From Rhodopseudomonas palustris JSC-3b (GTDB lineage: Bacteria > Pseudomonadota > Alphaproteobacteria > Rhizobiales > Xanthobacteraceae): a DNA stretch of 64,000 nucleotides. The notes beneath the pieces are model-generated. The model saw only the letters and a list, made by a program, of their open reading frames with translations, did not search any database and was not told the DNA's origin. This document shows, piece after piece, positions 25,629 through 35,045 of the stretch (positions are counted from its first letter, which is position 1; each line of letters starts with the position of its first letter). A program made the position numbers and the translations under genes. The stretch spans positions 2,256,109 through 2,320,108 of the forward strand of contig KI632513.1 of the NCBI GenBank assembly GCA_000504425.1, read 5' to 3'.

Positions 25629-28600
25629 TCAAGACGCCGCCAGCCCGAGCGCCTGCCATTCGCGCAGCGCCTGGGCGTCGCGCGGCGACACGTCCGGGAA
25701 TTCCGGATCGTCGCCGACCGTCGGCAGGATTTTCCAGGAACGCGCGCACTTCTTGCCCTGGGCCTTTTCGACCACCACGCCGACATCGGCCAGTTCCGGC
25801 AGCCGGAACGCATCGGCCGGCGGCGTGTCATTGCCGCGCAGGATGGTGACCATGGCATTCGAGGTGATGCAGATCTCGGCCCAGTCGACGTCGTACAGAT
25901 CGCCCATGATCAGCTCGGGCAGATAGATCATCGGCGAGGCTTCCAGCGACGAGCCGATGCGCTTGGCGGCGCGTTCGACTTCCAGTGCGCCGGTGACGAC
26001 GCGGCGCACCGCACGGACCAGCACCCACTTCTTCTCGAGCGCCTCGTCGCGATACTGCTCGAGCCCTTCGGGGAACAGCGTCAAATGCACGCTCGGTTCG
26101 CCATCGGGCCGATAGAGCTGCCAGGCCTCGTCGGCAGTGAACGACAGCGCCGGCGCCAGCCACTTCAGCACCGCGTCGCAGATGATGTCGATCGCAGTCA
26201 GCGCCGCCTTGCGGGTCAGCGACGACGGCGGCTCGCAATACAGCGTGTCCTTGCGCACGTCGAAATAGAACGCCGACAATTCGGTGTTCATGAAGTTCGC
26301 CAGCGAGGCGATCACGGTCTTGTAGTCGAACGCCGCATAGGCCTCGCGCACGATCGCGCTCTGCCCGGCGAGCTGATGCAGCATCAAGCGCTCCAGCTCC
26401 GGCATCTGATCGAACGGCACCGCTTCGTCGCGCTGGTAGTGATGCAGCGTGCCGAGCATCCAGCGGATCGAGTTGCGCAGCTTGCGATAGGTCTCGACCA
26501 CGTTCTTCAGGATTTCCGGGCCGATGCGCTGATCGTCGGCGTAGTCGGTGGCGCACACCCACAGCCGCAGGATGTCGGCGCCGGACTGCGCGATCACCTT
26601 CTGCGGCTCGACGGTGTTGCCGAGCGACTTCGACATTTTGCGGCCGTTCTCATCGAGCGTGAACCCGTGAGTCAGCACGTAGTCATAGGGCGCGCGGCCG
26701 CGGGTGCCGCAGCTTTCCAGCAGCGAGGAGTGGAACCAGCCGCGGTGCTGGTCCGAGCCCTCGAGATACATCACGCTGTCCTGGCCGCCATCGACCTTGC
26801 GATGAATGCCAGCCAGCCCCGGGAAATGCACCGGGTCTTCCAGCACGAAGGCGTGGGTCGAGCCTGAGTCGAACCAGACGTCGAGAATGTCGTCGACCTT
26901 CTGCCAGTCTTCATTGGCGCGCGAACCCAGGAAGCGCTCGCGGGCGCCTTCCATGTACCAGGCATCGGCGCCTTCCTGCTCGAACGCTTCGGCGATGCGC
27001 TGATTGACCGCTTCATCAACCAGGATTTCGGCCGAACCGTCGCCGTTCTCACGCACGAACACCGCGATCGGCACGCCCCAGGCGCGCTGGCGCGAGATCA
27101 CCCAGTCCGGACGGCTGGAGATCATGCCGGTGATGCGGTTCTGGCCAGCCGGCGGCACCCATTGCGTCACCGAGATCGCCTGCAGCGCGCGGGCGCGCAG
27201 CGTGTCGCCGGACTTGGCGCCGCCGCCATCAACGATGTCCTTGTCCATCGCGATGAACCATTGCGGCGTATTGCGGAAGATCACCGCCTTCTTGGAGCGC
27301 CAGGAATGCGGATACTGATGCTTGAGCTTGCCGCGCGCCAGCAGCCTACCGCGCGCGATCAATTCCTGGATCACCGCCTCGTTGGCGTCGCCCTTCTCGC
27401 CCTTGTCGTTGATCACCCGCTTGCCGACCAAGCCCGGCACCTGCTCGGTGTAGGCGCCGTTTTCATCGACGGTGTACGGGATGGTCGAGGAGATGCCGCG
27501 CGCTTCCAGCGCCCTGGCATTGTGCATCCAGATCTCAAAGTCTTCGCGGCCGTGGCCAGGCGCGGTGTGCACAAAGCCGGTGCCGGTGTCGTCGGTGACG
27601 TGATCGCCATCGAGCAGCGGCACCGTGAACTGATAACCGCCACCCAGGCCGCTCAGCGGATGGGTGCATTCCAGCGACTTCAGCGTTTCGGCGGCAACGA
27701 CGGCGACCTTCTCAAAGGCCACCACGCGCGCCTGCTTGAACACGCTTTCAGCCAGCGCATCGGCGAGGATCAACAGATCGCCGGTTTTCGCCCAGTTATC
27801 AGCCGGTGCGTCGGTGACCTTGTAGAGACCGTAGCCGATCTTGGACGAGAAGCTGATGGCGCGGTTGCCGGGCAGCGTCCAGGGCGTGGTGGTCCAGATC
27901 ACAACGCTGGCGCCACTCACCGCCGCATCGCCGGACTTGACCGCGAACTTCACCCACACGGTATCGGAGGTGTAGTCCTCGTATTCGACCTCGGCCTCGG
28001 CCAGTGCCGTCTTTTCGACCACGCTCCACATCACCGGCTTACTGCCGCGATATAGCGTGCCGTTAGCGGCGAACTTCATCAGCTCGCGCGCAATCTGCGC
28101 CTCGGCGAAGTAATCCATGGTGGCGTAGGGATGATCCCAATCGCCGATCACGCCGAGCCGCTTGAACTCGTCGCGCTGCACGTTCAGCCATTTGGTGGCA
28201 TAGCCGCGGCATTCCTTGCGGAACGCGACCATCGCCGCCGAGTCCTTGAAGTTCGGCTTCGGCTTGCCCTTGGAGCGGTAATTCTCCTCCTCGATCTTCC
28301 ATTCGATCGGCAGACCGTGGCAATCCCAGCCGGGCACGTAGTTGGAGTCGTGACCGAGCATCTGCTGGCTCTTGGTCACCACGTCCTTCAAAATCTTGTT
28401 AAGCGCATGCCCGATATGGATGTTGCCGTTGGCATAGGGCGGGCCGTCGTGCAGCACGAATTTCGGCCGTCCCTTGGCCACCTTGCGGAGCTGGCCATAC
28501 AGGTCCATCTCCGCCCAGCGCTTGAGCAGTTCCGGCTCGCGCTGCGGCAGCCCGGCGCGCATCGGAAAGTCCGTCTGCGGCAGGAACAGGGTTTTGGAAT

Positions 28601-28637
28601 AATCGAGGGTTTCGGTTTTTTCGGGCGTGTCGGTCAT
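25629..28637 (-). CDS. ileS: Isoleucyl-tRNA synthetase
   Basis: A 1002-residue class Ia aminoacyl-tRNA synthetase. HIGH is at residues 74-77 ([13 protein letters not shown]); KMSKS is at about 666-670 ([12 protein letters not shown]). Between them is the CP1 editing domain with [10 protein letters not shown]. The C-terminal anticodon-binding domain is complete, but the usual C-terminal zinc Cys cluster is not seen, as in many alphaproteobacterial forms. ATG 28637 begins [20 protein letters not shown]. It is in the conserved ribF-ileS-lspA order. Confidence 0.97.
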   Translation of the reverse strand: MTDTPEKTETLDYSKTLFLPQTDFPMRAGLPQREPELLKRWAEMDLYGQLRKVAKGRPKFVLHDGPPYANGNIHIGHALNKILKDVVTKSQQMLGHDSNYVPGWDCHGLPIEWKIEEENYRSKGKPKPNFKDSAAMVAFRKECRGYATKWLNVQRDEFKRLGVIGDWDHPYATMDYFAEAQIARELMKFAANGTLYRGSKPVMWSVVEKTALAEAEVEYEDYTSDTVWVKFAVKSGDAAVSGASVVIWTTTPWTLPGNRAISFSSKIGYGLYKVTDAPADNWAKTGDLLILADALAESVFKQARVVAFEKVAVVAAETLKSLECTHPLSGLGGGYQFTVPLLDGDHVTDDTGTGFVHTAPGHGREDFEIWMHNARALEARGISSTIPYTVDENGAYTEQVPGLVGKRVINDKGEKGDANEAVIQELIARGRLLARGKLKHQYPHSWRSKKAVIFRNTPQWFIAMDKDIVDGGGAKSGDTLRARALQAISVTQWVPPAGQNRITGMISSRPDWVISRQRAWGVPIAVFVRENGDGSAEILVDEAVNQRIAEAFEQEGADAWYMEGARERFLGSRANEDWQKVDDILDVWFDSGSTHAFVLEDPVHFPGLAGIHRKVDGGQDSVMYLEGSDQHRGWFHSSLLESCGTRGRAPYDYVLTHGFTLDENGRKMSKSLGNTVEPQKVIAQSGADILRLWVCATDYADDQRIGPEILKNVVETYRKLRNSIRWMLGTLHHYQRDEAVPFDQMPELERLMLHQLAGQSAIVREAYAAFDYKTVIASLANFMNTELSAFYFDVRKDTLYCEPPSSLTRKAALTAIDIICDAVLKWLAPALSFTADEAWQLYRPDGEPSVHLTLFPEGLEQYRDEALEKKWVLVRAVRRVVTGALEVERAAKRIGSSLEASPMIYLPELIMGDLYDVDWAEICITSNAMVTILRGNDTPPADAFRLPELADVGVVVEKAQGKKCARSWKILPTVGDDPEFPDVSPRDAQALREWQALGLAAS

Positions 28638-28777
28638 GGCGCGGTGAATAGCGTTTTTGGCCGCCTGGGGAAACCCGGCTGCGTCAGAAAACGGCAGTTT
28701 TGACCGATCCGGCGACCGGCCAAGGCTCAGTTGCAGCCGGGATCGACGGCGCCGCGACGCGGCAGTCGCAAGATCGG

Positions 28778-29749
28778 CTAGCCGATCTTGCCCAGCTTCG
28801 GGAACGCATCCGGTGCGGCGGCCAGCGCGGCGCGGGCCCGGATGGTATCATCATCCATTTGGGTGATCAGCGCGGCGATCGAGTCGAACTTGGCCTCGGG
28901 GCGGATGAAGTCGATGAAGGCGACGTCCAGGGTCTGGCCATAGAGGTCGCCTTTGAAATCGAACAGGAACACTTCAAGCAGCGGTGCGCCATTGTCGAAG
29001 GTCGGGCGCCGGCCGAAATTGGCGACGCCGTCGATCCTTCGGCCGCCGACCTCGACCCGCACCGCATAGATGCCGTGTTTCAAGCCACAAGTGGGCGACA
29101 GACGCAGATTGGCGGTCGGATAGCCGAGTTCCCGGCCACGCTTGTCGCCATGGATCACCTCGCCGGTGACGAACCACGGCGCGGTCAGCATCGCGGTCGC
29201 GTCCTGAATGCGGCCTTCCGACAGCGCCACCCGGATCGCGCTCGACGACACCGGCAGATCGCCGACGTCGACATGGGGCTGGACATCGACCTCGATGCCG
29301 AGCTTCGGCAATTCGCTGGCCAGCAGGCTCGGCGAGCCGACGCGGCCCTTGCCGAAATGGAAATTGTAACCGACCGCGATGCCGGACACGCCGAGCCGGC
29401 CGACCAGCTCATCGTGAATGAAGGCATCGGCCGGGGTCGCGGCACGCTTTGCATCGAAGCCGAGCAGAACGACGCCGTCGAGCCCGGTGCCGGCCAATAG
29501 CCGCAGCTTGCCATTGATGTCGGCCAACCAGAATTCCGGATTTTGCGGGTTGAAGAACGCGCGCGGATGCGGCTCGAACGTCACCGCGAAAGCCGGCTTG
29601 CCGCGGCTGCGCGCCATCTCCAGACAGGCGCCGATCACAGCGCGATGGCCGCGATGTACGCCATCGAAATTGCCCATCGCCACCGCGGCACCCCGCGGGA
29701 TCGCGGACGCCGGCGTGTTATCCCGGATCACGGCAAAAGCAGTCGTCAT
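28778..29749 (-). CDS. ribF: Bifunctional riboflavin kinase/FAD synthetase
   Basis: A 323-residue enzyme making FMN from riboflavin and FAD from FMN. The N-terminal adenylyltransferase domain (about 1-190) contains [14 protein letters not shown] with the nucleotidyl-transferase H-x-x-H. The C-terminal kinase domain has [20 protein letters not shown] (about 195-214) with the GYPTAN signature. ATG 29749 is preferred to the TTG at 29767. It leads the ribF-ileS-lspA block and, with ribH2 and ribBX, belongs to the flavin genes scattered over this window. Confidence 0.96.
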   Translation of the reverse strand: MTTAFAVIRDNTPASAIPRGAAVAMGNFDGVHRGHRAVIGACLEMARSRGKPAFAVTFEPHPRAFFNPQNPEFWLADINGKLRLLAGTGLDGVVLLGFDAKRAATPADAFIHDELVGRLGVSGIAVGYNFHFGKGRVGSPSLLASELPKLGIEVDVQPHVDVGDLPVSSSAIRVALSEGRIQDATAMLTAPWFVTGEVIHGDKRGRELGYPTANLRLSPTCGLKHGIYAVRVEVGGRRIDGVANFGRRPTFDNGAPLLEVFLFDFKGDLYGQTLDVAFIDFIRPEAKFDSIAALITQMDDDTIRARAALAAAPDAFPKLGKIG

Positions 29750-29864
29750 TGTGTGGATGTCATTCAATTCATGAAGGATGGGCCGCGAACTGACGCGCTC
29801 AAGGTGCCTGAGTCAAGCACGGCGGCCGACGCTGGCGCCGCGCCTGCTCACGCTTGCGCGAGCG

Positions 29865-30554
29865 TTAGCCGCCGCGCACCGGCGGCATCGTCACCTGATC
29901 GCGGCGGCAGGCGCGGCGATCGATCTCTTCGCAGGCCCGGAACTGCAGATCCTTGCTCATGCAGATCCGCACCTCGCTCAGCCTGGTGCGATTGCAGGTC
30001 ACCGCGATCGCCGAGCGGCTCAGGCCCGGATTGGCCTTGATGAACGCCTCTTCGATCTGGTCCGGCGTCACCGTTTTTTCGGCCTCGAGATCGATGAATT
30101 CGTCGGGAATCTTCACCGACGAGCGCGCCTTGCGGATGGTCTCGAAATAAGGCCGCGCCGCCAGACCCGAACAGGTGCCGTGCTTGTCCCATTCGTGGAA
30201 GATCAGCCCCGGCGCCGGCATCAGATCGAGCATCGAGGTCATGATCTCGCGCGGCAGCCGCGGCGCCGGCACCTGGCAATAATCCGGAAAACCGCGCTCA
30301 TATTGCGGCCACAGCCCGTGCACCACGAAGGAGAACGGCCGCCCCCTGTCGCATTGGGTCTGCTGATTGCGGCCAGACTGGCCGCGCTCGGCGGCCTCCG
30401 CGCAATAAGACGGCGACCACGACAGCGACAGCACGTAAAAATCGAAAGCACCCGGCGCATTCTGCCGCCGGTCCTGCGCATTGGCGGCGCCGCCTGCGCC
30501 CGCGATGATCGCCGCTGCCAGCAGCAGCAGCGTTTTAGCCCCAAACGTCTTCAT
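29865..30554 (-). CDS. Secreted ribonuclease T2
   Basis: A 229-residue periplasmic endoribonuclease with a signal peptide (about residues 1-26, ending ANAQ). Both catalytic sites are intact: CAS-I FVVHGLWPQ with H79 and CAS-II FHEWDKHGTCSG with H120, E121 and H125. Eight or so Cys residues (including C51, C68, C93 and C128) suggest periplasmic disulfides. RNase T2 proteins degrade RNA to 3'-nucleotides, possibly for phosphate scavenging. It is monocistronic, with repeat copy A2 upstream. Confidence 0.94.
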   Translation of the reverse strand: MKTFGAKTLLLLAAAIIAGAGGAANAQDRRQNAPGAFDFYVLSLSWSPSYCAEAAERGQSGRNQQTQCDRGRPFSFVVHGLWPQYERGFPDYCQVPAPRLPREIMTSMLDLMPAPGLIFHEWDKHGTCSGLAARPYFETIRKARSSVKIPDEFIDLEAEKTVTPDQIEEAFIKANPGLSRSAIAVTCNRTRLSEVRICMSKDLQFRACEEIDRRACRRDQVTMPPVRGG

Positions 30555-30583
30555 GGTCGTGGTTCCCTGCCCGCGGCCAGACT

Positions 30584-30654
30584 AGAGCCATTTCGGTTCT
30601 GATGGAATCACAACCGAAGCGCTAACGTGATGGTTGATGCGTCTCCTGGCGCCA
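30584..30654 (+). repeat. Dispersed palindrome-containing repeat, family A, copy 2 (degenerate)
   Basis: AGAGCCATTTCGGTTCTGATGGAATCACAACCGAAGCGCTAAC matches the consensus of copies 1, 3 and 4 with several changes (CACAACC for CAGAACC). The tail GTCTCCTGGCGCCAG corresponds to GTTTTCTTGACGCGA. It lies in the promoter region of the RNase T2 gene. Confidence 0.7.
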
Positions 30655-30739
30655 GACGGTGCCGGTTGCGCGCGGTACTGCGCGCAAACACCCGCGCGCA
30701 CTCAAGGGCGAGCGCGTGCGTCAATCAGACGGCGTCAGA

Positions 30740-31204
30740 TCAGGGGCGCGCGGCCTTGCAGGCCGGATTGTAGGCCCAGTCGCGATCAAGGCCGACCACG
30801 CAGAATTCAACGCCATGGCCGAACGAGGCAAAACCGCCATCCTCAATGATCGAGTAATGCAGCTTGCGCGCCTTGCCGTCGTTGAACAGCGCGGTGCCCG
30901 AGCAGAACCGGCGCGGAATATTGTCGGACTGCCAGGGCCGCAGCGCGGTTTCGTGGATGTCCGTGAAGCCGGTGATCTCCAGCCCCGAGTTCCAGAAGGT
31001 TTGTTCCTTCTCGGTGAACTGCGAATTGATCGCGGTCAGCCCGGCTTCGCAGGACGGCAGCTGGCCGTCATAACGCGGCCCGGACATCCAGAAATTCATG
31101 TCCAGGAAGTTGGCGGCCTGCGCGGGCGGCGTCAGCGCCAGCGCCCCCAGCAGCGCCGCTGCGCCCAACACCGGCATTTTCGCAAATGAAAGAAGGTCGC
31201 GCAT
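30740..31204 (-). CDS. Secreted conserved hypothetical protein
   Basis: A 154-residue protein with a clean signal peptide (MRDLLSFAKMPVLGAAALLGALALTPPAQA, cleavage near residue 30). The mature domain has four Cys (LPSCEAG, RRFCSGT, VEFCVVG, NPACKAA) likely forming two disulfides, plus GHGVEFCVVGLDRDWAYNPAC at the end. There is no known domain that I can name. Similar proteins occur in Bradyrhizobium-type genomes. It is transcribed divergently from the small secreted protein at 31391. Confidence 0.75.
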   Translation of the reverse strand: MRDLLSFAKMPVLGAAALLGALALTPPAQAANFLDMNFWMSGPRYDGQLPSCEAGLTAINSQFTEKEQTFWNSGLEITGFTDIHETALRPWQSDNIPRRFCSGTALFNDGKARKLHYSIIEDGGFASFGHGVEFCVVGLDRDWAYNPACKAARP

Positions 31205-31390
31205 GTCGAGGTCCGCCCCATGAATCCGCGCGAACGGTGCCGCGAAGCCGGCAGCAGGTCAAGTGCACCGGGGCCACACTGCCCGACAACCCGCGTTTGC
31301 CCCCGTGCGGTGCGCTTTCCATCGCCGCGGTTGCGGCCTAGAGTTGGAGTACTGCGCCGCGCACCGTGGCGGCGCGACCGGAGGGAGAGG

Positions 31391-31681
31391 ATGATGCGAA
31401 GGATGGTGGCGGCGACTTTGGCCGTGGTCGGCGTGCTCGGAGCGGGTGTCGCTCGCGCGGACTATGTGCCGATGGTCAAGGGCAACGATACCGGCGGCAT
31501 CATTTCCTACAATCTGGTCGGCCATGCCGACATCAAGGCGATCGCCGCCGACCACTGCGCCCGGTACGGCAAGGTGGTGAAGCTGCTCGGCGTGCAGGCC
31601 CAATATGGCGGCTACATCTCGTTTGCCTGCCGCTGGGTGCCCTATGGCGCCGACGAGCGGCCGCTGCGGGTGCGCTACTGA
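31391..31681 (+). CDS. Small secreted protein, unknown
   Basis: A 96-residue protein with signal peptide (MMRRMVAATLAVVGVLGAGVARA, about 23 residues) and a compact mature part with two Cys (DHCARYGK and SFACRWVPYG) that may form a disulfide. The core YVPMVKGNDTGGIISYNLVG followed by AEHC-type helix recurs in exported proteins of this group. ATG 31391 has a strong GGAGGGAGAGG site. It precedes the DUF3617 gene by 45 bp and is probably cotranscribed with it. Confidence 0.72.
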   Translation: MMRRMVAATLAVVGVLGAGVARADYVPMVKGNDTGGIISYNLVGHADIKAIAADHCARYGKVVKLLGVQAQYGGYISFACRWVPYGADERPLRVRY

Positions 31682-31726
31682 GCCGACCGAACTGACTGAA
31701 CTGATTTGATCCGGCAGGAGGCGGGC

Positions 31727-32254
31727 ATGACCCGAGGCTGCGCGTGGCTGGCGCTGGCGCCGGCATTTTGGCTGGCCACCGCTCCGGCGGTCGCGATCGA
31801 GGTCGAGATGCCGAACCGCAAGCCGGGCTTGTGGGAGATGAAGATGGTCAATTCCGGCGTCGCCGGGATGACCATGCAGCACTGCACCGACGAGGTCACC
31901 GACAAGCAGCTGCGCACCGCCTATTCGCCGATGGCCAAGGAAATCTGCAGCAAGAACGTCGTGCAGAAGACCGCGACCGGCTACATCACCGACGCGGTGT
32001 GCAACGTCGGCGGCGTCACCATGAACTCGCATTCGGTGATCAATGGCGATTTCAACTCCGCCTACACCGTCAACATCAATTCGGAGCAGCAGGGCGCACC
32101 GTCCGGCGTGCCGCAGCGCACTTCGATGACGCTGGAAGCGAAATGGCTCGGCCCGTGCAAGCCGGAGCAGAAGCCGGGCGATATCGTGATGCCGGGCGGC
32201 TTCAAGATCAATGTCAACGACATGGACAAGCTCAAGGGCCTGCTGCCGCGCTAG
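31727..32254 (+). CDS. DUF3617 family secreted protein
   Basis: A 175-residue exported protein with a signal peptide ending near AVAIE. The pattern RKPGLWEMKMV, MTMQHCTDE, CSKNVVQKTATGYITDAVC and HSVINGDF is that of DUF3617, whose biological role is unknown. Cys residues are spaced for disulfides. It is followed immediately by a hairpin terminator candidate and then by the mobile island at 32.4 kb. Confidence 0.85.
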   Translation: MTRGCAWLALAPAFWLATAPAVAIEVEMPNRKPGLWEMKMVNSGVAGMTMQHCTDEVTDKQLRTAYSPMAKEICSKNVVQKTATGYITDAVCNVGGVTMNSHSVINGDFNSAYTVNINSEQQGAPSGVPQRTSMTLEAKWLGPCKPEQKPGDIVMPGGFKINVNDMDKLKGLLPR

Positions 32255-32257
32255 ACT

Positions 32258-32287
32258 AGGCGTGGCACTTTGGCCACGCCTCGTTTG
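32258..32287 (+). terminator. Hairpin after the DUF3617 gene
   Basis: AGGCGTGGC and GCCACGCCT form a 9-bp stem with a 6-base loop, followed by TCGTTTG (weak T-run). It begins four bases after the stop, so it is a likely intrinsic terminator. Confidence 0.6.
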
Positions 32288-32399
32288 TCACCCGTGAATA
32301 ACGGGTAAGCAATTGGCGAAGAATATGTTTTTGGCGAGTTCCGCACAACCGAACAGCCTCCGCAACCCCGGGCCAGTTCATAGCACTTCGCAACGCGCT

Positions 32400-33300
32400 C
32401 TACATCGCGCCGTTGCTTCAAGGCAACCTGCGGAACCAGCGAGGGCGACGCGTACCTTCGGGCCGTGATGGGCCTGTCGAAGCGACGGGCCAGCCAAGTC
32501 GTCGGCGCGGTCCGCAAGATGGTCCGCTATCGGTCCCGGCGACCTCCCGACACCGAGCTGCGCGCCCGACCGCGCAAACTGGAAAGCGAGCGGCGGCAGT
32601 TCGCAGAGCAAGCCGGGCCGCAACCGCATCTACCGATGCTCTATCGCGAGGAAGGGCTTTCGGCAAGCGGCGGACCCGACGCAAGGCCATCGGCACACGG
32701 GCCCCATTCTGGTCGAGGCCAAGCCGAACGCGCGCTGATCGATCTTGTCCATGACGAGTTCGCCAGCGGTCGGCGTTTCCGCGTCCTCGACATCGTCGAT
32801 GTGGTGAGGAAGACGTGCCTCGGTGCAATCCCCAACACTCCGGCCGACGGAGTGGCCCGCGAGTTGACATCAATCGTCGAGCGACACGGCTGGCCGGGCA
32901 TGATCGTGTCCGATCACGGCACGAGTTCACTTTTGCTCGCCTGGTGCCAGGACAGCAAGATCAACTGGCATTTCATCGCACCGGAAAAGCCAATGCAGAA
33001 CGTCTTCATCGAGAGCTTGAACGGCGGGTTTCGCGATGAACTAATCAACGAGTTGTTCTTCGACATCGACAACGCTCGCGCCAGGATCATCGACAGACTC
33101 ACCGATCACAGCGACAACCGCTCCACGAGAGGTGTTTGAGCACCCCTCACCGACGGCCTATGCCGCCACTTTCACCGCAACGGGCGATCGTCTGCAACCC
33201 CGACCAACTCCGCCATTCGCCCGTTGCTCTAAGAACGCCGCACGGCGTAAACACCGCAGAGGCTCAAACCGTAACTGGATGAAAGGTAGGAAGCAGGTTA
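32400..33300 (+). pseudogene. IS3-type transposase (OrfB) remnant
   Basis: The frame at 32465-33139 retains an OrfB core: LVHDEFASGRRFRVLDIVD (first Asp), IVSDHGT (second Asp) and MQNVFIESLNG (Glu of the DDE triad). The stretch RKMVRYRSRRPPDTELRARPR and the LYREEGL segment match IS3-family transposases, but the middle is scrambled and shortened by indels. A frameshift near 33130 moves the C-terminal part (PTAYAATFTATGDRL) into the next frame, read to about 33290. No terminal inverted repeats are recognised. It is a dead element, the left border of a small island. Confidence 0.82.
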
Positions 33301-33331
33301 ACGCTTACAAATCGAAAGGATAAGATGCTTT

Positions 33332-33432
33332 AGAGCTTTTTCGGTTCTGATGGAATCAGAACCGAAGCTCTAACTTTATGGTCTGACGCGTTTTCTTGAC
33401 GCGAGCCGGGATCCACTTCGCTCGAAAACGCC
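33332..33432 (+). repeat. Dispersed palindrome-containing repeat, family A, copy 3 (best preserved)
   Basis: Core AGCTTTTTCGGTTCTGATGG through TCAGAACCGAAGCT, then a 55-base tail with GACGCGTTTTCTTGACGCGA and CCACTTCGCTCGAAAACGC (inverted GCGTTTTC/GAAAACGC). It lies between the IS3 remnant and the SHOCT gene and may mark the edge of the chromosome backbone. Confidence 0.82.
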
Positions 33433-33440
33433 ATAGCTAC

Positions 33441-33938
33441 TTAAAGCCCCAGAAGTTGCCTCTTTTTTGCTTCAAACTCGTCATCTGAAATTAAGCCAGA
33501 GGATCGAAGTTCACCCAGTTTCTTAATTTCGTCAGCAGCGCTCAAAGGTGGATGAGCACCGTGATTTTTCGAAGCAGCCATGCGCTTTTCTATCTCAGAC
33601 TTCAAATTTTCAAACTGCCCCAACATGTCCTTTTTGAACAAAAGGCAATTCGGTGTCTTCATCGCCTCTTCGGAATTCGCGACTGGCCGGTCACCGGATG
33701 TCAACACTTGAATGAACGGCGGGCTACCCCACCCCCCTTTTGACAGGTTCACGTGAGAAATAGAGGAGTACGGTATTGTGATTCCTCCTTTACTTGCGAT
33801 TGCCGCGCTGACTACTGAGGACAGCGCACCGCCGGAAAGATCGGTATTCTTCTTGTCAAGAGATACACCCACATCCGTCAATTCAATAAAGCCACCCCCG
33901 GCATTAAATAATCCCGGCCCACGCCCTTCAAGTTTCAT
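33441..33938 (-). CDS. SHOCT-domain protein with PH-like N-terminal region
   Basis: A 165-residue protein. Residues 15-100 have strand/turn features of a bacterial PH-like fold (FIELTDVGVSLDKK, GITIPYSSISHVNLSKGGW), as in DUF4429 proteins. The C-terminus (ADEIKKLGELRSSGLISDDEFEAKKRQLLGL) is a SHOCT helix pair. Base composition is clearly less GC-rich than the neighbours and codon use is atypical, indicating recent transfer. The start is ATG 33938 with GGGAG upstream. The reading frame continues upstream into the IS481 remnant's C-terminus, so an in-frame fusion transcript is conceivable but not needed. Function unknown. Confidence 0.8.
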   Translation of the reverse strand: MKLEGRGPGLFNAGGGFIELTDVGVSLDKKNTDLSGGALSSVVSAAIASKGGITIPYSSISHVNLSKGGWGSPPFIQVLTSGDRPVANSEEAMKTPNCLLFKKDMLGQFENLKSEIEKRMAASKNHGAHPPLSAADEIKKLGELRSSGLISDDEFEAKKRQLLGL

Positions 33939-33959
33939 GTTCGTTACTCCCGTATTTTG

Positions 33960-34460
33960 CCCGATGCAACACATAGATGTATAAATTGGCAGGCACAACC
34001 CGTTCTGTCCACCGAGACGGCTGATCGGAACATTATCGCCGATTCCGGCGTGAGGTCGATGCCAGTTGTAGCGATGGAGCCATCGGGGCAATTCCATCTT
34101 GCGGTCGCGTGAGGTTTTGTAGGCTCTGGCTTAGGCCCACTCGCGCAGTCCGGTTTGGATGAAGCGCTCGGCCTTTCCGTTTGTTTTCGGCGTGTATGGC
34201 TTGGTCCTGACGTGCTTGAGGCGAAGCCGTTTGCAGCGTCTGCTGAAGGCGTTTGATTTGTAGCAGGCGCCGTTGTCGGTCATAGGCTTCGATCGCGTCA
34301 TCACCGAAGCCCTGACCTTTCTATGCGCGACGGGTTTTCCGTCATGCAAGCACTCGCCAACTACGCTCCTCACGGCGCAGCCTCGCCCTCTTTCGCCGAT
34401 CTCGCTGTGCGCGCTCCGCCACATCGCCGGTAGAATCGCGCGGCGCACTTCCCGCCGCAA
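33960..34460 (-). pseudogene. IS481-type transposase remnant
   Basis: On the minus strand MTDNGACYKSNAFSRRCKRL and TKPYTPKTNGKAERFIQTGLREWA (34131-34300) match the catalytic core of IS481-family transposases, and MELPRWLHRYNWHRPHAGIGDNVPISRLG (about 34010-34097) is its C-terminus. The two pieces are in the same frame, separated by a TAA in GCC-TAA-GCC where intact relatives have Tyr. A single nonsense change therefore seems to have broken it. The N-terminal two-thirds are missing or unrecognisable. It is the right border of the island around the SHOCT gene. Confidence 0.85.
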
Positions 34461-34484
34461 TTGACAGCCCGCAGCCGACCCTCG

Positions 34485-34501
34485 ATGTTACAATGTAACA
34501 T
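34485..34501. promoter_or_regulatory. Zur-like 17-bp palindrome (metal-regulated operator candidate)
   Basis: ATGTTACA-A-TGTAACAT is a perfect 8-1-8 palindrome 48 bp before the ATG of the DUF2946-like gene. It matches the general form of Zur boxes (TGTTATA-N-TATAACA). The next genes are a small Cys/His protein and a TonB receptor, the kind of genes Zur represses under zinc sufficiency. Confidence 0.65.
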
Positions 34502-34548
34502 TGGCTGACTTCAGGTCAGCCGGCGATGGGGTCGCTTGGCTGCGCGGC

Positions 34549-34932
34549 ATGGGGCTGATCAGAACATATCGACGGAGCGGATCGTGGCTGGCGCTGGTGG
34601 CGCTGCTGCTGCAGATCGTGCTGTCGTTCGGCCATGTGCACGGGCTTGCCGAATTCGCCGCCGCGAACGGCCACGCCGCGCTCGCCGCCGCGGCACCGGC
34701 CTCGCCCGCTGAGCCGCCCGGCTCCGATCCTGACGACGACCACCACGGCGCCCCGGATTTATGCGCGATCTGCGCCACTTTGGCGCTGATCCATGCCGGG
34801 GTCGCAGCAACCCCGCCGGCGCTGCCGCTGCCGGTTTTGGCGGGCAGCGCCGATAGCCGCGCCCTGCCCGCGCTGGCGCATGCCGCGCTCAAAACCGCGG
34901 CGTTCCAGCCGCGCGCACCGCCAACCGCCTGA
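34549..34932 (+). CDS. DUF2946-like small membrane/secreted protein
   Basis: A 127-residue protein with a hydrophobic N-terminal segment (about residues 12-27, SWLALVALLLQIVLSFGHV) and a possible metal-binding region: HVHG near 29-32, DPDDDHHGAPDLCAIC near 67-82 with CxxC. The tail is Ala/Pro-rich. DUF2946-type proteins are short exported proteins found beside metal or copper genes; the family match is by pattern only. ATG 34549 lies just after the Zur-like palindrome, whereas the TTG at 34501 overlaps it. Probably cotranscribed with the TonB receptor 113 bp downstream. Confidence 0.7.
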   Translation: MGLIRTYRRSGSWLALVALLLQIVLSFGHVHGLAEFAAANGHAALAAAAPASPAEPPGSDPDDDHHGAPDLCAICATLALIHAGVAATPPALPLPVLAGSADSRALPALAHAALKTAAFQPRAPPTA

Positions 34933-35045
34933 CGTCCTGCCCTGCCGCTCCACCGCCGCGCGCCGCACCGGCCCGCGCGGCACGATGAACTCGCCGCCGC
35001 GCCGATCAAATCGGCCAGCGCGCGCCGCGATGCCTCAGGAATGTC

